Shown here: positions 45,113 to 54,207 of the stretch, in pieces
Layout: each line of letters begins with the position of its first letter
Position numbering within the stretch: position 1 is the first letter of the stretch
Source: Spongiibacter sp. IMCC21906
Lineage (GTDB): Bacteria > Pseudomonadota > Gammaproteobacteria > Pseudomonadales > Spongiibacteraceae
Length of the DNA: 64,000 nt
Assembly (NCBI RefSeq): GCF_001010805.1
Contig: NZ_CP011477.1
Coordinates: 1,193,001 to 1,257,000, forward strand
Direction: 5' to 3'
Notes under the pieces: model-generated
Database searches by the model: none
Told to the model about the DNA's origin: nothing
What the model saw: only the letters and a program-made list of their open reading frames with translations
Made by a program: the position numbers and the translations under genes

Positions 45113-45196
45113 AGCGGCGTTTACCTATCCTTGCATGGGGCTATTTTTATGGAGCTATGTTGGTCATAGCGAGTAGCCAATTTAGCGTGCAATAAA

Positions 45197-46384
45197 CTAT
45201 GCCGCATCCAACTGGGCTGTCCATTGATTGATCAGCTGGCAGAGTGTGGCGAGTAATTCGTCAATTTCTGATTTGCTAATAATGAGCGGCGGCAGCAAGC
45301 GCACAACGTGTTCTGCCGTCACATTGATAAGCAGACCCTGTTCCAGTGCTTTGCCAACCAGCTCGCCGCAGGGGGTATCGAGTTCAATACCTACCATAAA
45401 ACCTTTTCCGCGCACGGCTTTCAGGTGTTTGTTGTCTGCCAAACGTTCTTTTAAGCCATCGATCAAGTATTGGCTGTTTTCAACAACCTGATCCATCAAG
45501 CCGTCGTTGAGGGTATTGACTACCGCGAGTGCTGCGGCGCAGGCCAGCGGGTTGCCGCCAAAGGTGGAACCGTGATTGCCGGGTTTAAACAGGCTGGCCG
45601 CTTTGCCGTGGGCCAGGCAGGCGCCAATGGGCACGCCGTTGCCAAGCCCTTTGGCGGTGACGACGACGTCGGGCATGACGTTGCTGTGTTGATAGGCAAA
45701 GTATTTTCCGGTGCGGCCGTTGCCAGTTTGGACCTCGTCCAGCATCAGTAGCCAGTCGTGCTCGTCGCAGAGTTTACGCAGGGCTTCTAAAAAACCGTCT
45801 GGCATAGGATGAACGCCGCCTTCACCTTGCACGGGCTCGATTAATACCGCGGCGATGCTGTCATTGTTTTTGGCGATGGTTTCCAGCGCTTGGATGTCAC
45901 CAAATGGCGCGCGAGTAAAGCCCCGTACTAATGGCTCAAACCCTGCCTGAATTTTGCGATTGCCGGAGGCTGTCATGGTGGCTAGCGTCCGGCCATGAAA
46001 GGCTTGTTCCATCACCACAACGTGAGGAATTTCAATATTGCGGTTGTGGCCGTGCATTCTAGCGAGTTTAATGGCCGCTTCGTTGCCTTCGGCGCCTGAG
46101 TTACAGAAAAAGACGTTTTCCATGCCGCTGATGGCGCACAGCTTTTCTGCCAGCTCAGTTTGTTTTTGCACGTTATACAGGTTTGAGGTGTGAATGAGCT
46201 TGCCGGATTGCTCTATCAGCGCCTGAGTCACGGCGGGGTGATTGTGACCCAGCGCGTTTACGGCGATACCACTTACTGCATCCAAATAGCTTTTGTCTTT
46301 GTCATCAAACAGTCGTACGCCTTCACCACGCAGAAAAGTGACTGCCTGACGTCCGTATGTGTTCATTACTGCTGACTGTGTCAT
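45197..46384 (-). CDS. argD: Acetylornithine aminotransferase
   Basis: A 395-aa PLP-dependent class III aminotransferase. The PLP Lys lies in DVVVTAKGLGNGVPIGA; NSGAEGNEAAIKLAR and the LLMLDEVQTGNGRTG Asp region bind the cofactor. It makes N-acetylornithine and probably also serves lysine synthesis. A terminator-like hairpin lies in its leader, and hyuB-like gene is divergent upstream. Confidence 0.95.
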   Translation of the reverse strand: MTQSAVMNTYGRQAVTFLRGEGVRLFDDKDKSYLDAVSGIAVNALGHNHPAVTQALIEQSGKLIHTSNLYNVQKQTELAEKLCAISGMENVFFCNSGAEGNEAAIKLARMHGHNRNIEIPHVVVMEQAFHGRTLATMTASGNRKIQAGFEPLVRGFTRAPFGDIQALETIAKNNDSIAAVLIEPVQGEGGVHPMPDGFLEALRKLCDEHDWLLMLDEVQTGNGRTGKYFAYQHSNVMPDVVVTAKGLGNGVPIGACLAHGKAASLFKPGNHGSTFGGNPLACAAALAVVNTLNDGLMDQVVENSQYLIDGLKERLADNKHLKAVRGKGFMVGIELDTPCGELVGKALEQGLLINVTAEHVVRLLPPLIISKSEIDELLATLCQLINQWTAQLDAA

Positions 46385-46439
46385 TAACGATTACTCCGCG
46401 CCTCAAGGGGCGCAAAAACGTAAAAAAGCAAAGCTTTGG

Positions 46440-46472
46440 AATTAAAAACGCAAAAAGGCAGCTAGAGCTGCC
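46440..46472 (-). promoter_or_regulatory. Terminator-like hairpin in the argD leader
   Basis: On the minus strand ggcagct-ct-agctgcc (46457-46472) is followed by TTTTTGCGTTTTT. No minus-strand gene precedes it (the neighbour is divergent), so it probably lies in the argD 5' leader, 73 nt before the start codon, where it could act as an attenuator; or it ends a small RNA. Confidence 0.5.
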
Positions 46473-46616
46473 CTGTCGGATACGCAATAATATAAGGAAC
46501 GCCCAGTAAATTCCAGCGCCTGAGGCCCGATAAACCGGGGCTTTGGTAAATGTATCTGCGGTAATCTTTTTATTGCGGCATATTCCTCGACAGTCTGACG
46601 AGAACGGAGTCTTCCT

Positions 46617-48170
46617 GTGTCTCAGCCAACATCGCCATCAACCGCCCCTGCATTAGACGCTGTTCAGCTAGGGCTTTTTGTCAGCCGACTGGAAGCAGTC
46701 TGCGATGAAATGGGCGCGGTGCTACAGCGCGCGGCTTTTTCTCCCAATATAAAAGACCGCTTGGATTTTTCCTGCGCGATATTTGACGCCAAGGGCGAGC
46801 TTTGCGCCCAAGCGGCACATATCCCGGTACATTTAGGCAGCATGGCCTATGCCATGGCGGATATTGTTGGCGCCTGTGAGTGGCGCCCCGGTGATATGGT
46901 GGTGGTGAATGATCCCTATTTGGGCGGCACCCATTTACCTGATGTAACGGTGATAGCGCCCTTCTTTGATAGCGACGGCATATTACAGGCGTTTATCGCC
47001 AATCGCGCCCACCATGCCGACATTGGCTCTGACACGCCGGGCTCAATGCCCCTGTCTAAATCGCTGGCTGAAGAGGGTGTGGTTATTCCTCCCAGTTATT
47101 TGGTTCGGAACGGCAAACTGGACAGTGCCATGTTGGATAACTGGTTTGAGCCGGGACAGCATGGCGACTTTATTGCGCAGGTGAGTGCCAACCGCAGTGG
47201 CTTGACTCGCCTCGCCGAGGTGGTGGCTGCCCTCAAAGTCAGCTTTGTTGATGCGGTGGCCCAGCTGCAGGCTTATGCCGCTCGGCTTGCACTGGCGCAA
47301 TTTAAAACCTTACCGGCGGGGCGCTTTGAATTTACCGATTATATGGATGATGACGGTTTTGGGCATAGCGATCTGGCGATATCCGTTTGCATCGATTTGT
47401 CAGCAGAGGGCGTCAAGGTGGACTTTACTGGCACGGCTGATCAGGTAGAGGGCAATATCAATTGCCCGCTGTCGGTGGCAGCGGCGGCGGTGTTTTATGT
47501 CTTCCGTTGTTTAATGCCCGCTGACGTGCCGGTGTGCGCCGGTTTGTTTAGTGCCATTAGCCTGTACGCGCCAGAAGGAAGTTTGCTTAATGCCCGTCGT
47601 CCTGCGGCGGTGGCGGCAGGCAATGTCGAAACCTCTATGCGAATCACGGATGTGGTTTTGGGAGCGTTGGCTGGCGCGGTGCCCGATGTCATTCCGGCAG
47701 CAAGCCACGGCTCCATGAATAACATTGCTATGGGCGGTGAACGTGGCGACTGGCATTACTACGAAACCATCGCCGGTGGCATGGGTGGGCACAGCATGGG
47801 TCGGGGACTGGATGCCGTGCAAAGCCATATGACGAATACCCTGAATACGCCGGTAGAAAGCCTGGAGATGCACTATCCCTTGCGAGTGCGTCGCTACGGT
47901 ATTCGCCCCGCTTCAGGAGGGGCAGGCAGGCATGCAGGTGGCAATGGCATAGTGCGAGAGTTTGAATTTTTGGCAGACAGTCGCTTTACCTTATTAACAG
48001 AGCGCCGTCGTCGTGGACCCTGGGGCATTGCGGGGGGCGATGATGGTCAGCCGGGAGAAAATCGTTTTAACGGGCAGTTATTACCGGGCAAGGTTACGGG
48101 AAGCGCGTCGGTGGGCGATGTGTTGAGTATTGAAACGCCGGGCGCGGGTGGCTGGGGGCAGCCTGAGTGA
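46617..48170 (+). CDS. Hydantoinase B / oxoprolinase family protein
   Basis: A 517-aa HyuB-family protein: LEAVCDEMGAVLQRAAFSPN start, HLGSMAYAMADI, VNDPYLGGTHLPDV and the C-terminal GGAGRHAGGNGIVREFEF with GGDDGQPGENRF. HyuB is normally the second subunit of an ATP-dependent hydantoin or oxoproline hydrolase with HyuA; no hyuA is adjacent here. Starts at GTG 46617 with GGAG upstream. The substrate cannot be told. Confidence 0.88.
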   Translation: MSQPTSPSTAPALDAVQLGLFVSRLEAVCDEMGAVLQRAAFSPNIKDRLDFSCAIFDAKGELCAQAAHIPVHLGSMAYAMADIVGACEWRPGDMVVVNDPYLGGTHLPDVTVIAPFFDSDGILQAFIANRAHHADIGSDTPGSMPLSKSLAEEGVVIPPSYLVRNGKLDSAMLDNWFEPGQHGDFIAQVSANRSGLTRLAEVVAALKVSFVDAVAQLQAYAARLALAQFKTLPAGRFEFTDYMDDDGFGHSDLAISVCIDLSAEGVKVDFTGTADQVEGNINCPLSVAAAAVFYVFRCLMPADVPVCAGLFSAISLYAPEGSLLNARRPAAVAAGNVETSMRITDVVLGALAGAVPDVIPAASHGSMNNIAMGGERGDWHYYETIAGGMGGHSMGRGLDAVQSHMTNTLNTPVESLEMHYPLRVRRYGIRPASGGAGRHAGGNGIVREFEFLADSRFTLLTERRRRGPWGIAGGDDGQPGENRFNGQLLPGKVTGSASVGDVLSIETPGAGGWGQPE

Positions 48171-48389
48171 CATGCTGAGGGGGCTGTTCGCGGCGCTCGG
48201 TGCCTGAGCTGGATCAAGGTCTGCGCGGGGTTGGCTCGCTTAAAATCGCCTGCAGGGCAGTCGCCTCATTACATTTGCTGTATAAATTGCTAAAATGCGG
48301 CTTTATGCGCGCAATCGCAGTGGGATCGCCTGTTGAGGCTTTCTGACCCGGTTGCTCGGAATTCATGTTTTTTCCCAAGGCAGGTTCCA

Positions 48390-48719
48390 ATGGATACTAT
48401 TGAGGCAATCAAGCAGCAAATCGACAGCAACCCGATTATTCTTTATATGAAGGGTTCGCCAAATCAGCCCCAGTGCGGTTTTTCGGCCAAGGCCTCTCAA
48501 GCGTTGATGGGTTGTGGTGAGCGTTTCGCCTTCGTTGATATTCTGTCTAACCCCGATATCCGCGCCAAATTGCCTGAAGTGGGTAACTGGCCTACCTTCC
48601 CCCAGTTGTGGGTGGCAGGTGAGTTGGTTGGTGGCTGCGACATCATCTGCGAGATGCATGACACTGGCGAACTGCAGACCCTGATCAAAGAGGCGGTGGC
48701 GGCTCAGCCCGCCCAGTAA
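48390..48719 (+). CDS. grxD: Monothiol glutaredoxin GrxD (Grx4 type)
   Basis: A 109-aa CGFS glutaredoxin (C29-G-F-S after KGSPNQPQ), with WPTFPQLWVAGELVGGCDI for glutathione binding. It carries and delivers [2Fe-2S] clusters, often with BolA. I start at ATG 48390; a longer frame to 48333 has no conservation. It is followed by a strong terminator and lies close to other iron genes (bfr, bfd, a TonB receptor). Confidence 0.95.
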   Translation: MDTIEAIKQQIDSNPIILYMKGSPNQPQCGFSAKASQALMGCGERFAFVDILSNPDIRAKLPEVGNWPTFPQLWVAGELVGGCDIICEMHDTGELQTLIKEAVAAQPAQ

Positions 48720-48738
48720 GCTTCTTGTTATGATGGAG

Positions 48739-48764
48739 AAACCCGGTCAAGTGCCGGGTTTTTT
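48739..48764 (+). terminator. Rho-independent terminator of grxD
   Basis: aacccgg ... ccgggtt stem (48739-48760) followed by a T-run, 20 bp after the grxD stop. Confidence 0.9.
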
Positions 48765-48895
48765 ATACCCAAAGCTGCAACTAAGAATGCTTTTCGTTTA
48801 GATTTTTGTTTGCTAATATCGTCCCTAACAATAACTGCCGGCCCTAAGGTATTACGCGGTCTCGTCGGCAAAAAAATATCGTTGGGGGTTTTCTT

Positions 48896-51079
48896 ATGCG
48901 ACGTTTGCTTCTCGCCGCCGGTGCGGTGTCTACGGCTTCTTTGGGTTTGGCTGACACCTCCGGCCAGCAGGGTCGAGAGAATCTCAAGCTTGAACAAATC
49001 ACCATCGTCGGTGAGCGGGTCGAGGAGATTGCCGGCTCGGCCTATGTGCTCGACCAAGCCGAGCTGGAAAAGTTTGAGTACGTCGATATCCATCGCATGG
49101 TGCGCCAGGTGCCTGGTGTCTACTTTCAGGAAGAAGACGGCTACGGGCTGCGGGCCAATATCGGTATCCGTGGCTCCGGCAGTGGCCGGACCTCAAAGAT
49201 CACCCTGATGGAAGACGGCGTGCTGGTGGCCCCGGCCCCCTATGCCGATCCCGCCGCCTATTACTTTCCCACCAGTGGCCGCATGGCGGGCGTGGAAGTC
49301 CTGAAAGGCCCCCAGACATTGCTCTACGGTCCCTACACCGTGGGCGGCGCCCTTAACCTCAAATCCACGCCCATTCCCGAGCAGCGGGAGGGTTTTGTCA
49401 ATGTTGAGATTGGTGAGAACAGCGCGCAGAAATCTCATGTGCACTATGGTGCTACCGAGGGGCAGTGGGGTTTCTTGTTGGAGAGCTACCAAGAAGAAAC
49501 CCTTGGCTTCAAGGATATTGATCGCTCCAATCGCGATACCGGTTATGACAAGGAAGACTACGTCGGCAAGCTGCGCTGGCGCAGTGCCGAGGGCGCGACT
49601 TATGCCCAGCAGCTTGACCTGAAGGTGAATTACACCGAAGAGCAATCCAATGTCACTTACCTGGGCGTTACCGATGCGCAGTTTGATCGCGACCCCTACC
49701 GCCGCTATGGGCTGACCGAGCTTGATCAGATGAATACCCGGCAAGCCGGGGTATCTCTGCGGCACAATATCGAATTCAGTGACACGCTGGCCTTGAGCAG
49801 CATGATTTACCGCAACAACTTCAAGCGTAGTTGGTTCAAATTGGACCGAGTTGGCAGTGATAGCATCGGTGGGCTTATTGATAAAGCCAACAACGGCGAT
49901 GCCCTGGCGTTGGGTATCCTAGAGGGCACTGAGGACGCCACTGATGTGCGGGTCAAGGACAATGCTCGGGAATACTACGGCGAGGGGATTCAGTTTGAGC
50001 TTGCCGGCAATGTCGAGGCGGCGGGTGCTGCTCACAACTGGGTAGTGGGTATTCGCCAGCATGAAGACGAGTCAGACCGCTTTCAGCCGGTGAGTGTTTA
50101 CAATCAAGTTAATGGCAGCCTGCAATTTGATTCAATTATCCAGCCCGGCTCCGGGGATAACCGCGTGGACGAGGCTGAGGCGCTGTCCATTTGGGTAATG
50201 GATCGCATCAGTATGGGCCAGCTGGATATCACCCTGTCTCTGCGACATGAAGATATCGACACCGCGCAAACTCGCTACGGCGATCTCGACCGCAACACAG
50301 TGGCCAGCACCCGAAGCAATGATGTCGAGGAGACAATGGCCGGTCTGGGCGCTACGTATGTGCTCAATGACAGCTGGCAATTGCTGGCTGGTGTGCACCA
50401 GGGTTTTGCGCCTCCCGGCGGTGGCGCCGCCGATGGCACCGGCGCGGAGGAGAGTCTCAATTACGAGTTTGGCGGTCGTTATCGCAGCGAGTACGTGAGC
50501 GCGGATATCGTGGCTTTCTTTAGTGATTACGACAACACCGTTAACAACTGCTCCATCGCCAACCCCTGTAGCGACGGCGCCGAATCGGGCACCGAAAGCT
50601 TCGGCGAGTCTGAAATCAGAGGCTTGGAGTTGAGTCTGCGCACAGTGCTATTGGAGTCCGCTAGCTTCCAGGTGCCGCTGACCCTGGCCTACACCTATAC
50701 CGATGCAGAAGTCACCAAGGACGCCGACGGCGGTGATGTGCTGAAGGGTGATAACCTGCCGTACTTACCCGAGAACCTGCTGAACCTGGGTCTGGGTATT
50801 GAAGACAACCGCGGTCGCAAGGCCTATCTGTCGGCCACCTATGTAGATGAGATGTGCGTCGACAACCAGTGTGAACGCTCGGTGGATCAGCGCTTTCGCA
50901 GCACGGACAGCTATGTGTCGGTGGATTTCGCCGCCAGCATGCCGGTGGCCGAGAACGTGGAGGTTTATACCCGCATCGACAATCTGCTGGATGACGAATC
51001 CATTGTCGCGCGCAGCCCAGCCGGTGCTCGGGTGAATCTGCCCCGCACCGCCTACTTGGGTGTTCGCGTAAGTTTCTAG
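48896..51079 (+). CDS. TonB-dependent outer-membrane receptor, FecA-like
   Basis: A 727-aa receptor. A signal peptide (about 1-19) precedes a plug domain (about 30-155: ITIVGERVEEIAGSAYVLDQ, IGIRGSGSGRTSKITLMEDG, GVEVLKGPQTLLYGPYTVGG) and a 22-strand barrel ending in YLGVRVSF with terminal Phe. The plug resembles ferric-citrate type receptors; there is no N-terminal signalling domain and no fecIR nearby. It probably imports a ferric chelate, which would fit the adjacent bfr, but the ligand is unknown. Confidence 0.88.
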   Translation: MRRLLLAAGAVSTASLGLADTSGQQGRENLKLEQITIVGERVEEIAGSAYVLDQAELEKFEYVDIHRMVRQVPGVYFQEEDGYGLRANIGIRGSGSGRTSKITLMEDGVLVAPAPYADPAAYYFPTSGRMAGVEVLKGPQTLLYGPYTVGGALNLKSTPIPEQREGFVNVEIGENSAQKSHVHYGATEGQWGFLLESYQEETLGFKDIDRSNRDTGYDKEDYVGKLRWRSAEGATYAQQLDLKVNYTEEQSNVTYLGVTDAQFDRDPYRRYGLTELDQMNTRQAGVSLRHNIEFSDTLALSSMIYRNNFKRSWFKLDRVGSDSIGGLIDKANNGDALALGILEGTEDATDVRVKDNAREYYGEGIQFELAGNVEAAGAAHNWVVGIRQHEDESDRFQPVSVYNQVNGSLQFDSIIQPGSGDNRVDEAEALSIWVMDRISMGQLDITLSLRHEDIDTAQTRYGDLDRNTVASTRSNDVEETMAGLGATYVLNDSWQLLAGVHQGFAPPGGGAADGTGAEESLNYEFGGRYRSEYVSADIVAFFSDYDNTVNNCSIANPCSDGAESGTESFGESEIRGLELSLRTVLLESASFQVPLTLAYTYTDAEVTKDADGGDVLKGDNLPYLPENLLNLGLGIEDNRGRKAYLSATYVDEMCVDNQCERSVDQRFRSTDSYVSVDFAASMPVAENVEVYTRIDNLLDDESIVARSPAGARVNLPRTAYLGVRVSF

Positions 51080-51136
51080 CGCTGACGAGGGCTTGCCTCG
51101 AAGGGCGGGCTCAATCCCTTCTTGAGGGGGCTGACG

Positions 51137-51165
51137 CAAAAAGCCCGGCACAGGGTCCGGGCTTT
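51137..51165 (-). terminator. Terminator between convergent receptor and bfr genes
   Basis: aaagcccgg (51140-51148) pairs with ccgggcttt (51157-51165). A T-run follows on the minus strand, so it ends bfr; it can also stop the receptor transcript from the plus strand. Confidence 0.88.
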
Positions 51166-51191
51166 GACGAGCTTGGTTTGTGAACGCGGTC

Positions 51192-51671
51192 TTAGCTGTT
51201 GATACCGCCCATCATCGACTGCTGATAATTCTGCAGGCCAACCTTGTCGATCAGGCTCAGCTGCGTTTCCAGCCAGTCGATATGCTCTTCTTCCGATTCC
51301 AGAATCTCTTCCAGTAATTCCCGGCTGCCGTAGTCGGCGACGGACTCGCAATGCTTGATGCCGTCTTTGAGGTCGGGCACTGCTTTCAGCTCTAAGCTGA
51401 GATCGCACTCCAGCATTTCCTTGGTATTTTCGCCAATCATCAGTTTGCCCAAGTCTTGCAGGTTGGGCAGGCCTTCCAAAAACAAAATACGCTCAATCAA
51501 TTGGTCGGCGTGTTTCATTTCGTCAATGGATTCGTGGTATTCGTAGTCCGCCAGCTCTTTCAGGCCCCAGTCCTTAAACATTCTGGAATGCAAAAAATAC
51601 TGGTTAATTGCTACCAGCTCGTTGCCGAGGGCTTTGTTGAGGTGGGCGATGACTTGCGGGTCGCCTTTCAT
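51192..51671 (-). CDS. bfr: Bacterioferritin
   Basis: A 159-aa iron-storage subunit that assembles into 24-mers. Ferroxidase residues E18, E51 and H54 and heme-ligand M52 ([14 protein letters not shown]) are present, as is the second half site [19 protein letters not shown] start at M of [20 protein letters not shown] (51671); a longer frame to 51725 is not conserved. Bfd (51852) upstream mobilises its iron. Confidence 0.96.
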   Translation of the reverse strand: MKGDPQVIAHLNKALGNELVAINQYFLHSRMFKDWGLKELADYEYHESIDEMKHADQLIERILFLEGLPNLQDLGKLMIGENTKEMLECDLSLELKAVPDLKDGIKHCESVADYGSRELLEEILESEEEHIDWLETQLSLIDKVGLQNYQQSMMGGINS

Positions 51672-51851
51672 AAGTGGGCCGTCCTTTATGGTCTGTGTTT
51701 TAAACAGGCATAAGTGTGCGCCCAATATAGGGGGTTGGTCAAGCTAAGTAGCTGATTTGTAAAGTAAATGTAAAGAAAAAGCCAATCGTTCTCAGTGCGG
51801 TTTGATAAGAGAAATCACTACCTTTGGCGGGGCTGTCGTGGCCGATATTGT

Positions 51852-52049
51852 TCAGGCCGCAGCGAAGCAGAGATCGGCGTTAAAATTGTTCAGGTACTCG
51901 TCGTACACTTGGCGTGCAAGTGAGCCGCATTTGCCGCATTGGCTAGCAAGATCCAGTTCACGCCTGACTTGACGGAAGCTGTCTGCGCCTTCGTCAATGG
52001 CTTCGCGAATTTGCTTGTCAGTAATACCTTTACAAAGACAGACGTACAT
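51852..52049 (-). CDS. bfd: Bacterioferritin-associated ferredoxin
   Basis: A 65-aa BFD-domain protein starting MYVCLCKGITDKQIREAIDE with [2Fe-2S] cysteines C4, C6, C38 and C41. It passes electrons to bacterioferritin heme to release iron. A longer frame exists up to 52199 but the conserved start is at 52049. A Fur-box-like site lies about 50 bp upstream, fitting expression under iron starvation. Confidence 0.93.
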   Translation of the reverse strand: MYVCLCKGITDKQIREAIDEGADSFRQVRRELDLASQCGKCGSLARQVYDEYLNNFNADLCFAAA

Positions 52050-52098
52050 GTTCGTACAACCCGGTAGATAACGATGTTGATGTAGAAAGTAATGCAAA

Positions 52099-52113
52099 TG
52101 AGAATGCTTGTCA
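52099..52113 (-). promoter_or_regulatory. Fur-box-like site upstream of bfd
   Basis: TGAGAATGCTTGTCA (plus strand) matches the 7-1-7 Fur consensus TGATAATGATTATCA at 12 of 15 positions. Confidence 0.6.
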
Positions 52114-52296
52114 ATTTGTCTTGAGAGGTATTTTTGTTTGGCTTTATTTGTACCGGTAAAGCTATAGCAAAAAACTATGCAGCCAATTAGAAATATCAAT
52201 GGGATCAGTTTGGGGCCACGTGTATGATTAATGCCCTGGATTTACACTATATCGCGCGGTTCTCGCGCATTATTAAAGCAAAAATGGAGGTTACAC

Positions 52297-52899
52297 ATGG
52301 GCGTTTTAGTCGGTAAACCCGCACCAGATTTTACTTGTGCAGCAGTATTGGGCAACGGCGAGATCGTTGACAGCTTTACTCTGAGCGAAGCGATCAAGGG
52401 CAAATGCGGCTTGTTGTTCTTCTATCCCTTGGATTTTACCTTCGTGTGTCCTTCAGAGCTGATTGCTCTGGATCACCGTATGGATAAATTCCGTGAGTTG
52501 GGTGTGGAAGTCATTAGTGTGTCCATCGATTCTCAGTTCACTCACAATGCATGGCGCAACACCTCTGTGAAAGATGGCGGTATTGGTCCTGTGACTTACA
52601 CCATGGCTGCTGACGTACGTCACGACATCTGCCGTGCCTACGACGTTGAAGCAGAAGGCGGCGTTGCTTTCCGTGGCGCGTTCCTGATCGATAAAGAAGG
52701 CACAGTGCGCTCTCAGCTGATTAACGACCTGCCACTAGGCCGTAACATTGATGAGCTGATCCGCTTGGTTGAAGCGCTGCAGTTCCACGAAGAGCATGGC
52801 GAAGTGTGTCCTGCCGGTTGGAACAAAGGTGATAAAGGTATGAGCGCGTCTCCAGAGGGTGTTGCTTCTTACCTGTCAGAGAATTCTGACAAGCTGTAA
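52297..52899 (+). CDS. Typical 2-Cys peroxiredoxin (AhpC/TSA family)
   Basis: A 200-aa peroxiredoxin. The peroxidatic Cys is in FTFVCPSEL and the resolving Cys in HGEVCPAGWNKG. It reduces hydrogen peroxide and organic peroxides using thioredoxin or a similar donor. The ATG at 52297 has GGAGG upstream (a longer frame to 52231 is not needed). It sits divergent from bfd, tying it to the iron/oxidative stress group, and has its own terminator. Confidence 0.95.
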   Translation: MGVLVGKPAPDFTCAAVLGNGEIVDSFTLSEAIKGKCGLLFFYPLDFTFVCPSELIALDHRMDKFRELGVEVISVSIDSQFTHNAWRNTSVKDGGIGPVTYTMAADVRHDICRAYDVEAEGGVAFRGAFLIDKEGTVRSQLINDLPLGRNIDELIRLVEALQFHEEHGEVCPAGWNKGDKGMSASPEGVASYLSENSDKL

Positions 52900-52987
52900 T
52901 GATCGATTGATGGGGCCCTGGTGATATTTTTCTTGGTATTTGCTATGAGTACCTTGAGTTAATACCTTGCATTAGCCTCAGTAAACG

Positions 52988-53024
52988 AAAGCCCGGATAT
53001 GCGCTGCAGTCCGGGCTTTTTTGT
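52988..53024 (+). terminator. Rho-independent terminator of the peroxiredoxin gene
   Basis: aaagcccgga pairs with tccgggcttt around a 12-nt loop, followed by T6. Confidence 0.92.
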
Positions 53025-53139
53025 GTCTGCTATATAGGCGATAAGAAAATTGGCGCAATTTAAAATCTTCGACTAGCCTAGAAACAGCGCACATGGAGTG
53101 CGCGAATTTTCTATTTCATCTGCAAAAAGGATAATGACG

Positions 53140-53436
53140 ATGAAAATTGCAAAACCTCTGTGGCTGATGACATCGGCCTTGTTTCTGTTCTTTGCCCTCT
53201 CTTTTTCTAATGCTTTCGCTCTGGATATCAATACGGCGTCGTCAGAGCAACTGCAAACCCTAAAAGGGGTGGGGCCGAAAAAAGCAGCGGCGATTGTGGA
53301 GTATCGTGATGCTAACGGCCCTTTTAGCTCTCTAGAGAGCTTGACGGCAGTGCCTGGCATTGGTCAAAAGGTGATAGCGGACAATGTCAGTGAAATAGAG
53401 CTGTCGAAACCTGAAGGTGGCAGTGATACTGAGTAA
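53140..53436 (+). CDS. ComEA-type helix-hairpin-helix protein
   Basis: A 98-aa exported protein. A signal peptide (about 1-25, ending NAFA) precedes a helix-hairpin-helix domain LDINTASSEQLQTLKGVGPK then PGIGQKVIADNV. ComEA proteins bind double-stranded DNA in the periplasm during natural transformation; many short homologues like this one are of unknown role. AAGG lies 9 nt before ATG 53140. Terminator at 53446-53473. Confidence 0.87.
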   Translation: MKIAKPLWLMTSALFLFFALSFSNAFALDINTASSEQLQTLKGVGPKKAAAIVEYRDANGPFSSLESLTAVPGIGQKVIADNVSEIELSKPEGGSDTE

Positions 53437-53445
53437 GCTCCCCTT

Positions 53446-53473
53446 GCCTGCATGTTATGTGCAGGCTTTTTTA
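53446..53473 (+). terminator. Rho-independent terminator
   Basis: gcctgca pairs with tgcaggc around a 7-nt loop, followed by T6, 10 bp after the ComEA-like stop. Confidence 0.9.
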
Positions 53474-53511
53474 TCTCGCCTTTGGGTGGCCTTTCTCGCT
53501 AGACTGTTGAA

Positions 53512-54114
53512 ATGCTTAACCAGCCGCTTATGAATATGTCAGCTCAGGGCGTAGGACGAAACGCTTCTATTTTACTACTGGGTCTGCTGCTCGGGCCTTC
53601 GGCAATGGCGGACTTTCGCTGTGGCCGTCATCTTGTTGATATCGGCCAGCGTTATTTTGAAGTAGAGGAGCGTTGCGGCAAGGCCGATTATCGGGTGAGC
53701 TTCCCGGTTAGGGGCATTGGCGGTCAGGTTCTTGCCGACCACGTTCAGTATTGGTATTACAATCCCGGTCCCCAAGGCTTTATCCATAAGCTGACCTTTC
53801 AAAATGCGGAATTAATTAAAGACGATACCCTGGGTCGCGGGTTTTATAAAACCGACACGCCTTCTTGCCGTAGCAGTGAAATCAATCTTGGTATGTCGGA
53901 ATATGCGCTGTACACAAAGTGCGGCCAGCCAATATCCAAGCGTATTCTTTGGCGGGGTTTTCCTGTTGATGATGGGGAATATATTGGGGTTGGCGGCTAT
54001 TATCTACCCGTGCAGGAATGGGTGTATGGCTTTGGTCGCAGTCAATTTCGGCGGGCAGTTATAGTAGAGAACGGTCAGGTTTCAGAGATAGAGTTGCTGT
54101 CTAAACCCCGTTAG
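53512..54114 (+). CDS. DUF2845-family secreted protein
   Basis: A 200-aa protein with a signal peptide (about 15-34, ending SAMA) and a mature part with paired repeats: FRCGRHLVDIGQRYFEVEER and a second CRSSEINLGMSEYALYTKCG block. Both share a G-x-S/R-x-x-E...KCG plan typical of DUF2845. Cysteines may form disulfides in the periplasm. Function unknown. An internal ATG at 53536 is an alternative start. Confidence 0.78.
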   Translation: MLNQPLMNMSAQGVGRNASILLLGLLLGPSAMADFRCGRHLVDIGQRYFEVEERCGKADYRVSFPVRGIGGQVLADHVQYWYYNPGPQGFIHKLTFQNAELIKDDTLGRGFYKTDTPSCRSSEINLGMSEYALYTKCGQPISKRILWRGFPVDDGEYIGVGGYYLPVQEWVYGFGRSQFRRAVIVENGQVSEIELLSKPR

Positions 54115-54207
54115 CAGCGCTGGTTTTTCATCGTGGTGTTGTGACGGTTGGTGCAAATTTGTTGCCAAATGCGGTAGCATTCGCAGCAGAAACTGATAAG
54201 GCGCCCT

